A DNA stretch of 64,000 nucleotides, taken from contig NW_027490238.1 of the NCBI RefSeq assembly GCF_050948175.1, positions 248,001 to 312,000 of the forward strand, in the 5' to 3' direction. Origin of the DNA: Xylocopa sonorina. Its lineage: Eukaryota > Arthropoda > Insecta > Hymenoptera > Apidae. The notes below the pieces were generated by a model. It saw nothing but the letters and a program-made list of their open reading frames with translations. It was not told where the DNA came from and searched no databases. Positions 24,047 through 38,400 of the stretch are shown here, piece by piece. Position 1 is the first letter of the stretch. Each line of letters starts with the position of its first letter. The translations under genes were made by a program, and so were the position numbers.

Positions 24047-24526
24047 GCTACTTAAATCGCGATATCGCATCTCATTTCTGTGTTTCGTGATAAGATGTAA
24101 TATTCATTGCGAAGTGTCATGTGTGCCTCGTATTCACTCGAAACGAATGTAAATGCGACACTTCCTTGCTGGGAAATAGCGTATTCAGATGTCAAAGTAT
24201 CGTAGCAATAGAGTTCTAATGCTACTTAAATCGCGATATCGCATCTCATTTCTATATTTCGTAATAAGATATAATGTTCATTGCGAAGTGTCATGTGTAC
24301 CTCGTATTCACTTCAAAAGAGTGTAAATGCGACTATTCCTTGCTAGGAAATAGCGTATTCAGATGTCTACGAATCGTAGCAATAGATTTCTAATGCTACT
24401 TAAATCGCAATATCGCATCTCATTTCTATATGTCGTGATAAGATATAATATACATTGCGAAGTGTCATGTATACCACGTATTCACTTCAAAAGAATGTAA
24501 ATGCGACTATTCCTTGCTAGGAAATA
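24047..24526 (+). repeat. Transitional satellite monomers between two HOR types
   Basis: About three forward monomers that belong to neither the 10-mer nor the 9-mer. They use GTATTCAGATGTC variants shared with parts of both. No gene. Confidence 0.75.
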
Positions 24527-27500
24527 GCGTTTGCACATGCCTACGGATCGTAGCAATAGTGTTGTAGTGCTTCTCAAAACGCGATATCGCATCTCATTTA
24601 TATGTTTCGTGATAAGATATAATATTCATTGCGAAATGTCATGTATACCTCGTATTCACACCAAACGAATGTAAATGCGACACTTCCTTGCTAGGAAATA
24701 GCGTATTCAGATGTCTACGTATCGTAGCAATAGAGTTCTAATGCTACTTAAATCGCGATATCGCATATCATTTCTGTGTTTCGTGATAAGATGTAATATT
24801 CATTGCGAAGTGTCATGTACACCTCGTATTCACTTCAAAAGAATGTAAATGCGACACTTCCGATCTAGGAAATAGCGTTGGCAGATGTCTCCGCATCGAG
24901 GCCATGCAGTTCTAATGCTTCTTAAAACGCGATATCGAACCTCACTTCTGTGTTTCATTATAAGATACAATATTCATTGCGAATTGTCATGTATACCTCG
25001 TATTCACTTCAAAAGGATGTAAGTGCGACACTTCCATGCTAGGAAATAGCGTTTGCAGATGCCTCCGCATCGAAGCCATAGAGTTCTAATGCTTCTTAAA
25101 ACGCGATTTCGCACCTCACTTCTATGTTTCATGATAAGATATAATATTCATAACGAAGTGTCATGTATACCTCGTATTCACTCCAAAAGAATGTAAATGC
25201 GACGTTTCCATCCTTGGGATTATCTTTTGCAGATGTCTACGTATCGTAGCAATAGAGTCCTAATGCTTCTTCAAACGAGATGTCGCATTTCATTTCTATG
25301 TTTCGTGATAAGATATAATATTCATTGCGAAGTGACATGTATTCCTCGTATTCACATCAAAAGAATGTAAATGCGACTATTGCTTGCTAGGAAATAGCGT
25401 TTGCAGATGTCTACGTATCGTAGCAATAGAGTTCTAATGCTTCTTAAAACGAGATGTCGCATTTCATTCCTATGTTTCATGATAAGATATAATATTCATT
25501 GCGAAGAGTCATGTATACCTCGTATTCACTACAAAAGAATGTAAATGCGACTATTCCTTGCTAGGAAATAACGTCTGCAGATGCCAACGTTTCGTAGCAA
25601 TAGAATTCTAATGCTTTTTAGATCGCGATATCGCATCTCTTTCTATGTTTCGTGATAAGTTATAATATTCATTGCGAAGTGTCATGTATACCTCGAATTC
25701 ACATCAAAAGAATGTAAATGCGACACGTCCATGCTAGGAAATAGCGTCTGCAGATATCTCCGCATCGAGGCAATAGGGTTCTAATGCTTCTTAAAACGCG
25801 ATATCGCATCTCATTTCTGTGTTTCGTGATAAGATGTAATATTCATTGCGAAGTGTCATGTACACCTCGTATTCACTCCAAAAGAACGTAAGTGCTACAC
25901 TTCCATGCTAGGAAATAGCGTTTGCAGATGTCTCCGCATCGAGGCCGTAGAGTTCTAATGCTTCTTAAAACGCGATATCGCACCTCACTTATATGTTTCG
26001 TGATAAGATGTAATATTCATTGCGAAGTGTCATGTATATCTCGTATTCACTTCAAAAGAATGTAAATGCGACTCTTCCTTGCAAGGAAATAGCGTTTGCA
26101 CATGCCTACGGATCGTAGCAATAGTGTTGTAGTGCTTCTCAAAACGCGATATCGCATCTCATTTATATGTTTCGTGATAAGATATAATATTCATTGCGAA
26201 ATGTCATGTATACCTCGTATTCACACCAAACGAATGTAAATGCGACACTTCCTTGCTAGGAAATAGCGTATTCAGATGTCTACGTATCGTAGCAATAGAG
26301 TTCTAATGCTACTTAAATCGCGATATCGCATATCATTTCTGTGTTTCGTGATAAGATGTAATATTCATTGCGAAGTGTCATGTACACCTCGTATTCACTT
26401 CAAAAGAATGTAAATGCGACACTTCCGATCTAGGAAATAGCGTTGGCAGATGTCTCCGCATCGAGGCCATGCAGTTCTAATGCTTCTTCAAACGCGATAT
26501 CGAACCTCACTTCTGTGTTTCATTATAAGATACAATATTCATTGCGAATTGTCATGTATACCTCGTATTCACTTCAAAAGGATGTAAGTGCGACACTTCC
26601 ATGCTAGGAAATAGCGTTTGCAGATGCCTCCGCATCGAAGCCATAGAGTTCTAATGCTTCTTAAAACCTGATTTCGCACCTCACTTCTATGTTTCATGAT
26701 AAGATATAATATTCATAACGAAGTGTCATGTATACCTCGTATTCACTCCAAAAGAATGTAAATGCGACGTTTCCATCCTTGGGATTATCTTTTGCAGATG
26801 TCTACGTATCGTAGCAATAGAGTCCTAATGCTTCTTCAAACGAGATGTCGCATTTCATTTCTATGTTTCGTGATAAGATATAATATTCATTGCGAAGTGA
26901 CATGTATTCCTCGTATTCACATCAAAAGAATGTAAATGCGACTATTGCTTGCTAGGAAATAGCGTTTGCAGATGTCTACGTATCGTAGCAATAGAGTTCT
27001 AATGCTTCTTAAAACGAGATGTCGCATTTCATTCCTATGTTTCATGATAAGATATAATATTCATTGCGAAGAGTCATGTATACCTCGTATTCACTTCAAA
27101 AGAATGTAAATGCGACTATTCCTTGCTAGGAAATAACGTCTGCAGATGCCAACGTTTCGTAGCAATAGAATTCTAATGCTTTTTAGATCGCGATATCGCA
27201 TCTCTTTCTATGTTTCGTGATAAGTTATAATATTCATTGCGAAGTGTCATGTATACCTCGAATTCACATCAAAAGAATGTAAATGCGACACGTCCATGCT
27301 AGGAAATAGCGTCTGCAGATATCTCCGCATCGAGGCAATAGGGTTCTAATGCTTCTTAAAACGCGATATCGCATCTCATTTCTGTGTTTCGTGATAAGAT
27401 GTAATATTCATTGCGAAGTGTCATGTACACCTCGTATTCACTCCAAAAGAACGTAAGTGCTACACTTCCATGCTAGGAAATAGCGTTTGCAGATGTCTCC

Positions 27501-27630
27501 GCATCGAGGCCGTAGAGTTCTAATGCTTCTTAAAACGCGATATCGCACCTCACTTATATGTTTCGTGATAAGATGTAATATTCATTGCGAAGTGTCATGT
27601 ATATCTCGTATTCACTTCAAAAGAATGTAA
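24527..27630 (+). repeat. Higher-order repeat: 9 monomers (1565 bp), two copies
   Basis: GCGTTTGCACATGCCTACGG marks the unit starts at 24527 and 26092. The next phase-equivalent point is 27657, again 1565 bp on. Most monomer types are shared with the 10-mer in the same order, but the CATCCTTGGG monomer is fused directly to the one carrying GAGTCCTAATGCTTCTTCAAAC, omitting the intervening TACTCATATCGCG monomer. A further copy of its start lies at 32178. Confidence 0.88.
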
Positions 27631-29760
27631 ATGTGACTATTGCTTGCTAATAAATAGCGTTTGCAGATGTCTACGTATCGTAGCAATAGAGTTCTAATGC
27701 TACTTAAATCGCGATATCGCATCTCATTTATATGTTTCGTGATAAGATATAATATTCATTGCGAAGTGTCATGTATACCTCGTATTCCGCTCAAAAGAAT
27801 GTAAATGCGACACTTCCTTGCCAGGAAATAGCGTTTGCTAATGTCCTCGTATCGTAGCAATATAGATCTAATGCTTCTTAAAACGCGATTTCGCATCTCA
27901 TTTCTATGTTTCATAATAAGATATAATATTCATTGCGAAGAGTCATGTATACCTCGTATTCACAACAAACGAATGTAAATGCGACACTTCCTTGCTAGGA
28001 AATAGCGTATTCAGATGCCTACATATCGTAGCAATGGAATTCTAATGCTTCTTAGATCGCGATATCGCATCTCATTTCTATGTTTCGCGATAAGTTATAA
28101 TATTCATTCAGAAGTGTCATGTATACCTCGATTTCACTTCAAAAGAATGTAAATGCGACACGTCCATGCTAGGAAATAGCGTCTGCAGATATCTCCGCAT
28201 CGAGGCAATAGGGTTCTAATGCTTCTTAAAACGCGATATCGCATCTCATTTCTGTGTTTCGTGATAAGATGTAATATTCATTGCGAAGTGTCATGTACAC
28301 CTCGTATTCACTTCAAAAGAATGTAAGTGCGACACTTCCATGCTAGGAAATAGCGTTTGCAGATGTCTCCGCATCGAGGCCGTAGAGCTCTAATGCTTCT
28401 TAAAACGCGATATCGCACCTCACTTATATGTTTCGTGATAAGATGTCATATTCATTGCGAAGTGTCATGTATATCTCGTATTCACTTCAAAAAAATGTAA
28501 ATGTGACTATTGCTTGCTAATAAATAGCGTTTGCAGATGTCTACGTATCGTAGCAATAGAGTTCAAATGCTACTTAAATCGCGATATCGCATCTCATTTA
28601 TATGTTTCGTGATAAGATGTAATATTCATTGCGAAGTGTCATGTATACATCGTATTCACTTCAAAAGAATGTAAATGCGACTCTTCCTTGCAAGGAAATA
28701 GCGTTTGCAGATGCCTACATATCGTAGCAATAGAATTCTGATGCCTTCTTAGATCGCAATATCGCATCCCATTTCTATATTTCGCGATAAGTTATAATAT
28801 TCATTCAGAAGTGTCATGTATACCTCGAATTCACTTCAAAAGAATGTAAATGCGACACGTCCATGTTAGGAAATAGCGTTTGCAGATATCTCCGCATCGA
28901 GGCAATATGGTTCTAATGCTTCTTAAAACGCGATATCGCATCTGATTTCTATGTTTCGTGATAAGATGTAATATTCATTGCGAAGTCACATGTACACCAC
29001 GTATTCACTTCAAAAGAATGTAAGTGCGACACTTCCATGCTAGGAAATAGCGTTTGCAGATGTCTCAGCATCGAGGCCATAGAGTTCTAGTGCTTCTTAA
29101 AACGCGATATCGCACCTCACATCTATGTTTCGTGATAAGATGTAATATTCATTGCGAAGAGTCATGAATACCTCGTATTTAGTTCAAAAGAATGTAAATG
29201 CGACGTTTTCATCCTAGGAAATAGCGTTTGCAGATGCCTACATATCGTAGCAATAGAATTCTAATGCCTTCTTAGATCGCAATATCGCATCTCATTTCTA
29301 TGTTTCGCGGTAAGTTATAATATTCATTCAGAAGTGTCATGTATACCTCGAGTTCACTTCAAAAGAATGTAAATGCGACACGTCCATGCTAGGAAATAGC
29401 GTTTGCAGATATCTCCTCATCGAGGCAATAGGGTTCTTATGCTTCTTAAAACGCGATATCGCATCTGATTTCTATGTTTCGTGATAAGATGTAATATTCA
29501 TTGCGAAGTCTCATGTACACCTCGTGTTCACTTCAAAAGAATGTAAGTGCGACACTTCCATGCTAGGAAATAGCGTTTGCAGATGTCTCAGCATTGAGGC
29601 CTTAGAGTTCGAGTGCTTCTTAAAACGCGATATCGCACCACACATCTATGTTTCGCGATAAGATGTAATATTCATTGCGAAGAGTCATGAATACCTCGTA
29701 CTTAGTTCAAAAGAATGTAAATGCGACGTTTTCATCCTAGGAAATAGCGTTTGCAGATGC
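27631..29760 (+). repeat. Mixed satellite block with trimer-spaced repeats
   Basis: Monomers with TTTGCAGATGCCTACATATCG recur near 28700, 29228 and 29750, about 522 bp (three monomers) apart, and the intervening monomers also correspond. Upstream, a segment resembling 27290 onward returns at about 28160, 870 bp (five monomers) later. Several nested duplication lengths are superimposed. Confidence 0.75.
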
Positions 29761-31620
29761 CTACATATCGTAGCAATAGAATTCTAATGCTTCTTAGATC
29801 GCAATATCGCATCTCATTTCTATGTTTCGCGATAAGTTATAATATTCATTCAGAAGTGTCATATATACCTCGAATTCACTTCAAAAGAATGTAAATGCGA
29901 CTATTGCTTGCTAGGAAATAGCGTTTGCAGATGTCTACGTATCGTAGCAATAGTTCTAATGCTACTTATACCGCGATATCGCATCTCATTTCTATCTTTC
30001 ATGATAAGATCTATTATTCATTGCGAAGTGTCACTTATTCCTAGTATTCGCTTGAAATGAATGTAAACGCGACACTTCCTTGCTAGGAAATAGCGTTTGC
30101 AGATGCCTACGTATCGAGCAATAGAGTTCTAATGCTTCTTAAAACGTGATGTCGCATCTTATACCTATGTTTGATGATAAGATATAATATGCATTCCGAA
30201 GTGTCATGTATACCTGGTATTCACTTCAAAAGAATGTAAAGGCGACACTTCCTTGCTAGGAAATAGCGTTTGCAGATGTCTTCGTATCGTAGAAATAGAG
30301 TTCTGACACTTCTTAACACGCAATATCGCATCTCATTTCTATGTTTAATGATAAGGTATAATATTCATTGCGAAGTGTCATGTATAACTCCTATTCACTT
30401 CAAAAGAATGTAAACGCGACACTTTCTTGCTAGGAAATAACGTTTGCAGAGTTCTACGTATCGTAGCAATAGAGTTCTAACGCTTCTTAAAACGCGATAT
30501 CGCATCTCATTTCTATGTTTGATGATAAGATATAATATTCATTGCGAAGTGTCATGTATATCTCGTATTCACTTCAAAGAATGTAAATGCGACGTTTCCA
30601 TCCTAGGAAGTAGCGTTTGCAGATGTCTATGTATCGTAGCCATAGAGTCCTAATGCTTCTTCAAACGAGATGTAGCATTTCATTTCTATTTTTCGTGATA
30701 AGATATAATATTCATTTGCGAAGTGTCATGTATGCCTCGTATTCACTTCAAAATTATGTAAATGCGACACTTCCTTGCTAGGAAATAGCGTTTGCAGATG
30801 TCTACGTATCGTAGCAACAGATTTCTAATGCTACTAAAATCGCGACATCACACCTCATTTCTATGTTTCGTGATAAGGTATAATATTCATGTGAAGTGTC
30901 ATGTATACCTCGTATTCACTTCAAAAGAAAGTAAATGCGACGTTTCCGTCCTAGAAAATAGCGTTGGCAGCTGTCTATGTATCGTAGCAATAGATTTCGA
31001 ATGCTACTTAAATCGCGATATCGCATCTCATTTCTATATATCGTGATAAGATATAATATTCATTGCGAAGTGTCATGTATACCTCGTATTCCGTTCAAAA
31101 GAACGTAAATGCGACACTTCCATGCTAGGACATAGCGTTTGCAGATGTCTACGTATTGAGGCAATAGAGATATAATGCTTCTTAGAACGCGATATTGCTT
31201 CCCATTTCTATCTTTCATTGTAATACATAATATTCATTGGGAAGTGTCATGTATACCTCATATTCACTTCAAATGAATGTAAATGCGACACTTCCTTGCT
31301 AGGAAATAGCGTTTGCAGATATCCTCGTATCGTAGCAATAGTGTTCTAGTGCTTCTTAAAAGCGATATCGCATCTCATTCCTATCTTTCATGATAAGATA
31401 TAATATTCATTGCAATGTGTCATGTATACCTCGTATTCACTTCAAAGAATGTAAATGCGACGTTACCATCCTAGGAAGTAGCGTTTGCAGATGTCTATGT
31501 ATCGTAACCATAGAGTCCTATTGCTTCTTCAAACGAGATGTCGCATTTCATTTCTATGTTTCGTGATAATATATAATATTCATTTGCGAAGTGTCATGTA
31601 TGCCTCGTATTCACTTCAAA
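29761..31620 (+). repeat. Satellite block, first copy of the segment re-used downstream
   Basis: This contains the segment around 30444-30653 that recurs at 35139, 36354 and 38437, and the segment around 30792-31046 that recurs at 36702. The forward frames are open here only because the usual TAG in GGAAATAGCG is changed. Confidence 0.8.
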
Positions 31621-33545
31621 AGAATGTAAATGCGACTATTCCTTGCTAGGAAATAACGTCTGCAGATGCCAACGTTTCGTAGCAATAGAATTCTAATGCT
31701 TTTTAGATCGCGATATCGCATCTCATTTCTATTTTTCGTGATAAGTTATAATATTCATTGCGAAGTGTCATGTATACCTCGAATTCACATCAAAAGAATG
31801 TAAATGCGACACTTCCATGCTAGGAAGTAGCGTTTGCAGATGTCTCCGCATCGAGGCCATAGAGCTCTAATGCTTCTTAAAACGCGATATCGCACCTCAC
31901 TTCTATGTTTCATGATAGTATATAATATTCCTTGGGAAGTGTCATGTATACCTCGTATTCACTTCAAAAGAATGTAAATGCGACTCTTCCTTGCAAAGAA
32001 ATAGCGTTTGCAGATGCCTACATATCGTAGCAATGGAATTCTAATGCTACTTAAATCGCGATATCGCATCTCATTTCTGTGTTTCGTGATAAGATATAAT
32101 ATACATTGCGAAGTGTCATGTATACCACGTATTCACTTCAAAAGAATGTAAATGCGACTATTCCTTGCTAGGAAATAGCGTTTGCACATGCCTACGGATC
32201 GTAGCAATAGTGTTGTAGTGCTTCTCAAAACGCGATATCGCATCTCATTTATATGTTTCGTGATAAGATATAATATTCATTGCGAAATGTCATGTATACC
32301 TCGTATTCACACCAAACGAATGTAAATGCGACACTTCCTTGCTAGGAAATAGCGTATTCAGATGTCTACGTATCGTAGCAATAGAGTTCTAATGCTACTT
32401 AAATCGCGATATCGCATATCATTTCTGTGTTTCGTGATAAGATGTAATATTCATTGCGAAGTGTCATGTACACCTCGTATTCACTTCAAAAGAATGTAAA
32501 TGCGACACTTCCAATCTAGGAAATAGCGTTGGCAGATGTCTCCGCATCGAGGCCATGCAGTTCTAATGCTTCTTAAAACGCGATATCGAACCTCACTTCT
32601 GTGTTTCATTATAAGATACAATATTCATTGCGAATTGTCATGTATACCTCGTATTCACTTCAAAAGGATGTAAGTGCGACACTTCCATGCTAGGAAATAG
32701 CGTTTGCAGATGCCTCCGCATCGAAGCCATAGAGTTCTAATGCTTCTTAAAACGCGATTTCGCACCTCACTTCTATGTTTCATGATAAGATATAATATTC
32801 ATAACGAAGTGTCATGTATACCTCGTATTCACTCCAAAAGAATGTAAATGCGACGTTTCCATCCTTGGGATTATCTTTTGCAGATGTCTACGTATCGTAG
32901 CAATAGAGTCCTAATGCTTCTTCAAACGAGATGTCGCATTTCATTTCTATGTTTCGTGATAAGATATAATATTCATTGCGAAGTGACATGTATTCCTCGT
33001 ATTCACATCAAAAGAATGTAAATGCGACTATTGCTTGCTAGGAAATAGCGTTTGCAGATGTCTACGTATCGTAGCAATAGAGTTCTAATGCTTCTTAAAA
33101 CGAGATGTCGCATTTCATTCCTATGTTTCATGATAAGATATAATATTCATTGCGAAGAGTCATGTATACCTCGTATTCACTTCAAAAGAATGTAAATGCG
33201 ACTATTCCTTGCTAGGAAATAACGTCTGCAGATGCCAACGTTTCGTAGCAATAGAATTCTAATGCTTTTTAGATCGCGATATCGCATCTCATTTCTATGT
33301 TTCGTGATAAGTTATAATATTCATTGCGAAGTGTCATGTATACTTCGAATTCACATCAAAAGAATGTAAATGCGACACTTCCATGCTAGGAAATAGCGTT
33401 TGCAGATGTCTCCGCATCGAGGCCATAGAGCTCTAATGCTTCTTAAAACGCGATATCGCACCTCACTTCTATGTTTCATGATAGTATATAATATTCCTTG
33501 GGAAGTGTCATGTATACCTCGTATTCACTTCAAAAGAATGTAAAT
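31621..33545 (+). repeat. Satellite block copied from the 10-mer/9-mer region
   Basis: The sequence switches abruptly to monomers typical of the earlier HORs: CTGCAGATGCCAACGTTTCG at about 31660, as at 23660, then the 9-mer start at 32178. It then switches back at about 33545. The order of monomers follows the earlier blocks, indicating insertion or conversion of a multi-monomer segment. Confidence 0.75.
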
Positions 33546-35420
33546 GCGACTCTTCCTTGCAAGGAAATAGCGTTTGCAGATGCCTACATATCGTAGCAAT
33601 AGAATTCTAATGCCTTCTTAGATCGCAATATCGCATCTCATTTCTATATTTCGCGATAAGTTATAATATTCATTCAGAAGTGTCATGTATACCTCGAATT
33701 CACTTCAAAAGAATGTAAATGCGACACGTCCATGCTAGGAAATAGCGTTTGCAGATATCTCCGCATCGAGGCAATAGGGTTCTAATGCTTCTTAAAACGC
33801 GATATCGCATCTGATTTCTATGTTTCGTGATAAGATGTAATATTCATTGCGAAGAGTCATGAATACCTCGTATTTAGTTCAAAAGAATGTAAATGCGACG
33901 TTTTCATCCTAGGAAATAGCGTTTGCAGATGCCTACATATCGTAGCAATAGAATTCTAATGCCTTCTTAGATCGCAATATCGCATCTCATTTCTATGTTT
34001 CGCGATAAGTTATAATATTCATTCAGAAGTGTCATGTATATCTCGAGTTCACTTCAAAAGAATGTAAATGCGACACGTCCATGCTAGGAAATAGCGTTTG
34101 CAGATATCTCCTCATCGAGGCAATAGGGTTCTTATGCTTCTTAAAACGCGATATCGCATCTGATTTCTATGTTTCGTGATAAGATGTAATATTCATTGCG
34201 AAGTCTCATGTACACCTCGTGTTCACTTCAAAAGAATGTAAGTGCGACACTTCCATGCTAGGAAATAGCGTTTGCAGATGTCTCAGCATTGAGGCCTTAG
34301 AGTTCGAGTGCTTCTTAAAACGCGATATCGCACCACACATCTATGTTTCGCGATAAGATGTAATATTCATTGCGAAGAGTCATGAATACCTCGTACTTAG
34401 TTCAAAAGAATGTAAATGCGACGTTTTCATCCTAGGAAATAGCGTTTGCAGATGCCTACATATCGTAGCAATAGAATTCTAATGCTTCTTAGATCGCAAT
34501 ATCGCATCTCATTTCTATGTTTCGCGATAAGTTATAATATTCATTCAGAAGTGTCATATATACCTCGAATTCACTTCAAAAGAATGTAAATGCGACTATT
34601 GCTTGCTAGGAAATAGCGTTTGCAGATGTCTACGTATCGTAGCAATAGTTCTAATGCTACTTATACCGCGATATCGCATCTCATTTCTATGTTTCATGAT
34701 AAGATCTATTATTCATTGCGAAGTGTCACTTATTCCTAGTATTCGCTTGAAATGAATGTAAACGCGACACTTCCTTGCTAGGAAATAGCGTTTGCAGATG
34801 CCTACGTATCGAGCAATAGAGTTCTAATGCTTCTTAAAACGTGATGTCGCATCTTATACCTATGTTTAATGATAAGATATAATATGCATTCCGAAGTGTC
34901 ATGTATACCTGGTATTCACTTCAAAAGAATGTAAAGGCGACACTTCCTTGCTAGGAAATAGCGTTTGCAGATGTCTTCGTATCGTAGAAATAGAGTTCTG
35001 ACACTTCTTAACACGCAATATCGCATCTCATTTCTATGTTTAATGATAAGGTATAATATTCATTGCGAAGTGTCATGTATAACTCCTATTCACTTCAAAA
35101 GAATGTAAACGCGACACTTTCTTGCTAGGAAATAACGTTTGCAGAGTTCTACGTATCGTAGCAATAGAGTTCTAACGCTTCTTAAAACGCGATATCGCAT
35201 CTCATTTCTATGTTTGATGATAAGATATAATATTCATTGCGAAGTGTCATGTATATCTCGTATTCACTTCAAAGAATGTAAATGCGACGTTTCCATCCTA
35301 GGAAGTAGCGTTTGCAGATGTCTATGTATCGTAGCCATAGAGTCCTAATGCTTCTTCAAACGAGATGTAGCATTTCATTTCTATTTTTCGTGATAAGATA
35401 TAATATTCATTTGCGAAGTG
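33546..35420 (+). repeat. Second copy of the 28.7-30.7 kb satellite segment
   Basis: This corresponds to 28681-30720 with an offset of about 4869 bp at the start. The offset is 4695 bp further on, which is one monomer (174 bp) less. Confidence 0.82.
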
Positions 35421-38400
35421 TCATGTATGCCTCGTATTCACTTCAAAAGTATGTAAATGCGACACTTCCTTGCTAGGACATAGCGTTTGCAGATGTCTAC
35501 GTATTGAGGGAATAGAGATATAATGCTTCTTAGAACGCGATATTGCGTCCCATTTCTATCTTTCATGGTAATATATAATATTCATTGGGAAGTATCATGT
35601 ATACCTCATGTTCACTTCAAAAGAATGTAGATGCGACACTTCCTTGCTAGGAAATAGCGTTTGCAGATTTCCTCGTATCGTAGCTATAGTGTTCTAATGC
35701 TTCCTAAATCGCTATATCGCATCTCATTTCTATGTTTCGCGATAAGTTATAATATTCATTCAGAAGTGTCATGTATACCTCGTATTCACTTCAAAAGAAT
35801 GTAAATGCGACCTTTTCTTGCTAGGAAATAGCATTTTCAGTGTTCTACGTATCGTAGCAATAGTTCTAATGCTACTTATACCGCGATATCGCATCTCATT
35901 TCTATGTTTCATGATAAGATCTATTATTCATTGCGAAGTGTCACTTATTCCTAGTATTCGCTTGAAATGAATGTAAACGCGACACTTCCTTGCTAGGAAA
36001 TAGCGTTTGCAGATGCCTACGTACCGAGCAATAGAGTTCTAATGCTTCTTAAAACGTGATGTCGCATCTTATACCTATGTTTGATGATAAGATATAATAT
36101 GCATTCCGAAGTGTCATGTATACCTCGTATTCACTTCAAAAGAATGTAAAGGCGACACTTCCTTGCTAGGAAATAGCGTTTGCAGATGTCTTCGTATCGT
36201 AGAAATAGAGTTCTGACACTTCTTAACACGCAATATCGCATCTCATTTCTATGTTTAATGATAAGGTATAATATTCATTGCGAAGTGTCATGTATAACTC
36301 CTATTCACTTCAAAAGAATGTAAACGCGACACTTTCTTGCTAGGAAATAACGTTTGCAGAGTTCTACGTATCGTAGCAATAGAGTTCTAACGCTTCTTAA
36401 AACGCGATATCGCATCTCATTTCTATGTTTGATGATAAGATATAATATTCATTGCGAAGTGTCATGTATATCTCGTATTCACTTCAAAGAATGTAAATGC
36501 GACGTTTCCATCCTAGGAAGTAGCGTTTGCAGATGTCTATGTATCGTAGCCATAGAGTCCTAATGCTTCTTCAAACGAGATGTAGCATTTCATTTCTATT
36601 TTTCGTGATAAGATATAATATTCATTTGCGAAGTGTCATGTATGCCTCGTATTCACTTCAAAATTATGTAAATGCGACACTTCCTTGCTAGGAAATAGCG
36701 TTTGCAGATGTCTACGTATCGTAGCAACAGATTTCTAATGCTACTAAAATCGCGACATCACACCTCATTTCTATGTTTCGTGATAAGGTATAATATTCAT
36801 GTGAAGTGTCATGTATACCTCGTATTCACTTCAAAAGAAAGTAAATGCGACGTTTCCGTCCTAGAAAATAGCGTTGGCAGCTGTCTATGTATCGTAGCAA
36901 TAGATTTCGAATGCTACTTAAATCGCGATATCGCATCTCATTTCTATATATCGTGATAAGATATAATATTCATTGCGAAGTGTCATGTATACCTCGTATT
37001 CCGTTCAAAAGAACGTAAATGCGACACTTCCATGCTAGGACATAACGTTTGCAGATGTCTACGTATTGAGGCAATAGAGATATAATGCTTCTTAGAACGC
37101 GATATTGCTTCCCATTTCTATCTTTCATTGTAATACATAATATTCATTGGGAAGTGTCATGTATACCTCATATTCACTTCAAAAGAATGTAAATGCGACA
37201 CTTCCTTGCTAGGAAATAGCGTTTGCAGATATCCTCGTATCGTAGCAATAGTGTTCTAGTGCTTCTTAAAAGCGATATCGCATCTCATTCCTATCTTTCA
37301 TGATAAGATATAATATTCATTGCAATGTGTCATGTATACCTCGTATTCACTTCAAAGAATGTAAATGCGACGTTACCATCCTAGGAAGTAGCGTTTGCAG
37401 ATGTCTATGTATCGTAACCATAGAGTCCTATTGCTTCTTCAAACGAGATGTCGCATTTCATTTCTATGTTTCGTGATAATATATAATATTCATTTGCGAA
37501 GTGTCATGTATGCCTCGTATTCACTTCAAAAGTATGTAAATGCGACACTTCCTTGCTAGGACATAGCGTTTGCAGATGTCTACGTATTGAGGGAATAGAG
37601 ATATAATGCTTCTTAGAACGCGATATTGCGTCCCATTTCTATCTTTCATGGTAATATATAATATTCATTGGGAAGTGTCATGTATACCTCATGTTCACTT
37701 CAAAAGAATGTAGATGCGACACTTCCTTGCTAGGAAATAGCGTTTGCAGATTTCCTCGTATCGTAGCTATAGTGTTCTAATGCTTCCTAAATCGCTATAT
37801 CGCATCTCATTTCTATGTTTCGCGATAAGTTATAATATTCATTCAGAAGTGTCATGTATACCTCGTATTCACTTCAAAAGAATGTAAATGCGACCTTTCC
37901 TTGCTAGGAAATAGCATTTTCAGTGTTCTACGTATCGTAGCAATAGTTCTAATGCTACTTATACCGCGATATCGCATCTCATTTCTATGTTTCATGATAA
38001 GATCTATTATTCATTGCGAAGTGTCACTTATTCCTAGTATTCGCTTGAAATGAATGTAAACGCGACACTTCCTTGCTAGGAAATAGCGTTTGCAGATGCC
38101 TACGTACCGAGCAATAGAGTTCTAATGCTTCTTAAAACGTGATGTCGCATCTTATACCTATGTTTGATGATAAGATATAATATGCATTCCGAAGTGTCAT
38201 GTATACCTCGTATTCACTTCAAAAGAATGTAAAGGCGACACTTCCTTGCTAGGAAATAGCGTTTGCAGATGTCTTCGTATCGTAGAAATAGAGTTCTGAC
38301 ACTTCTTAACACGCAATATCGCATCTCATTTCTATGTTTAATGATAAGGTATAATATTCATTGCGAAGTGTCATGTATAACTCCTATTCACTTCAAAAGA

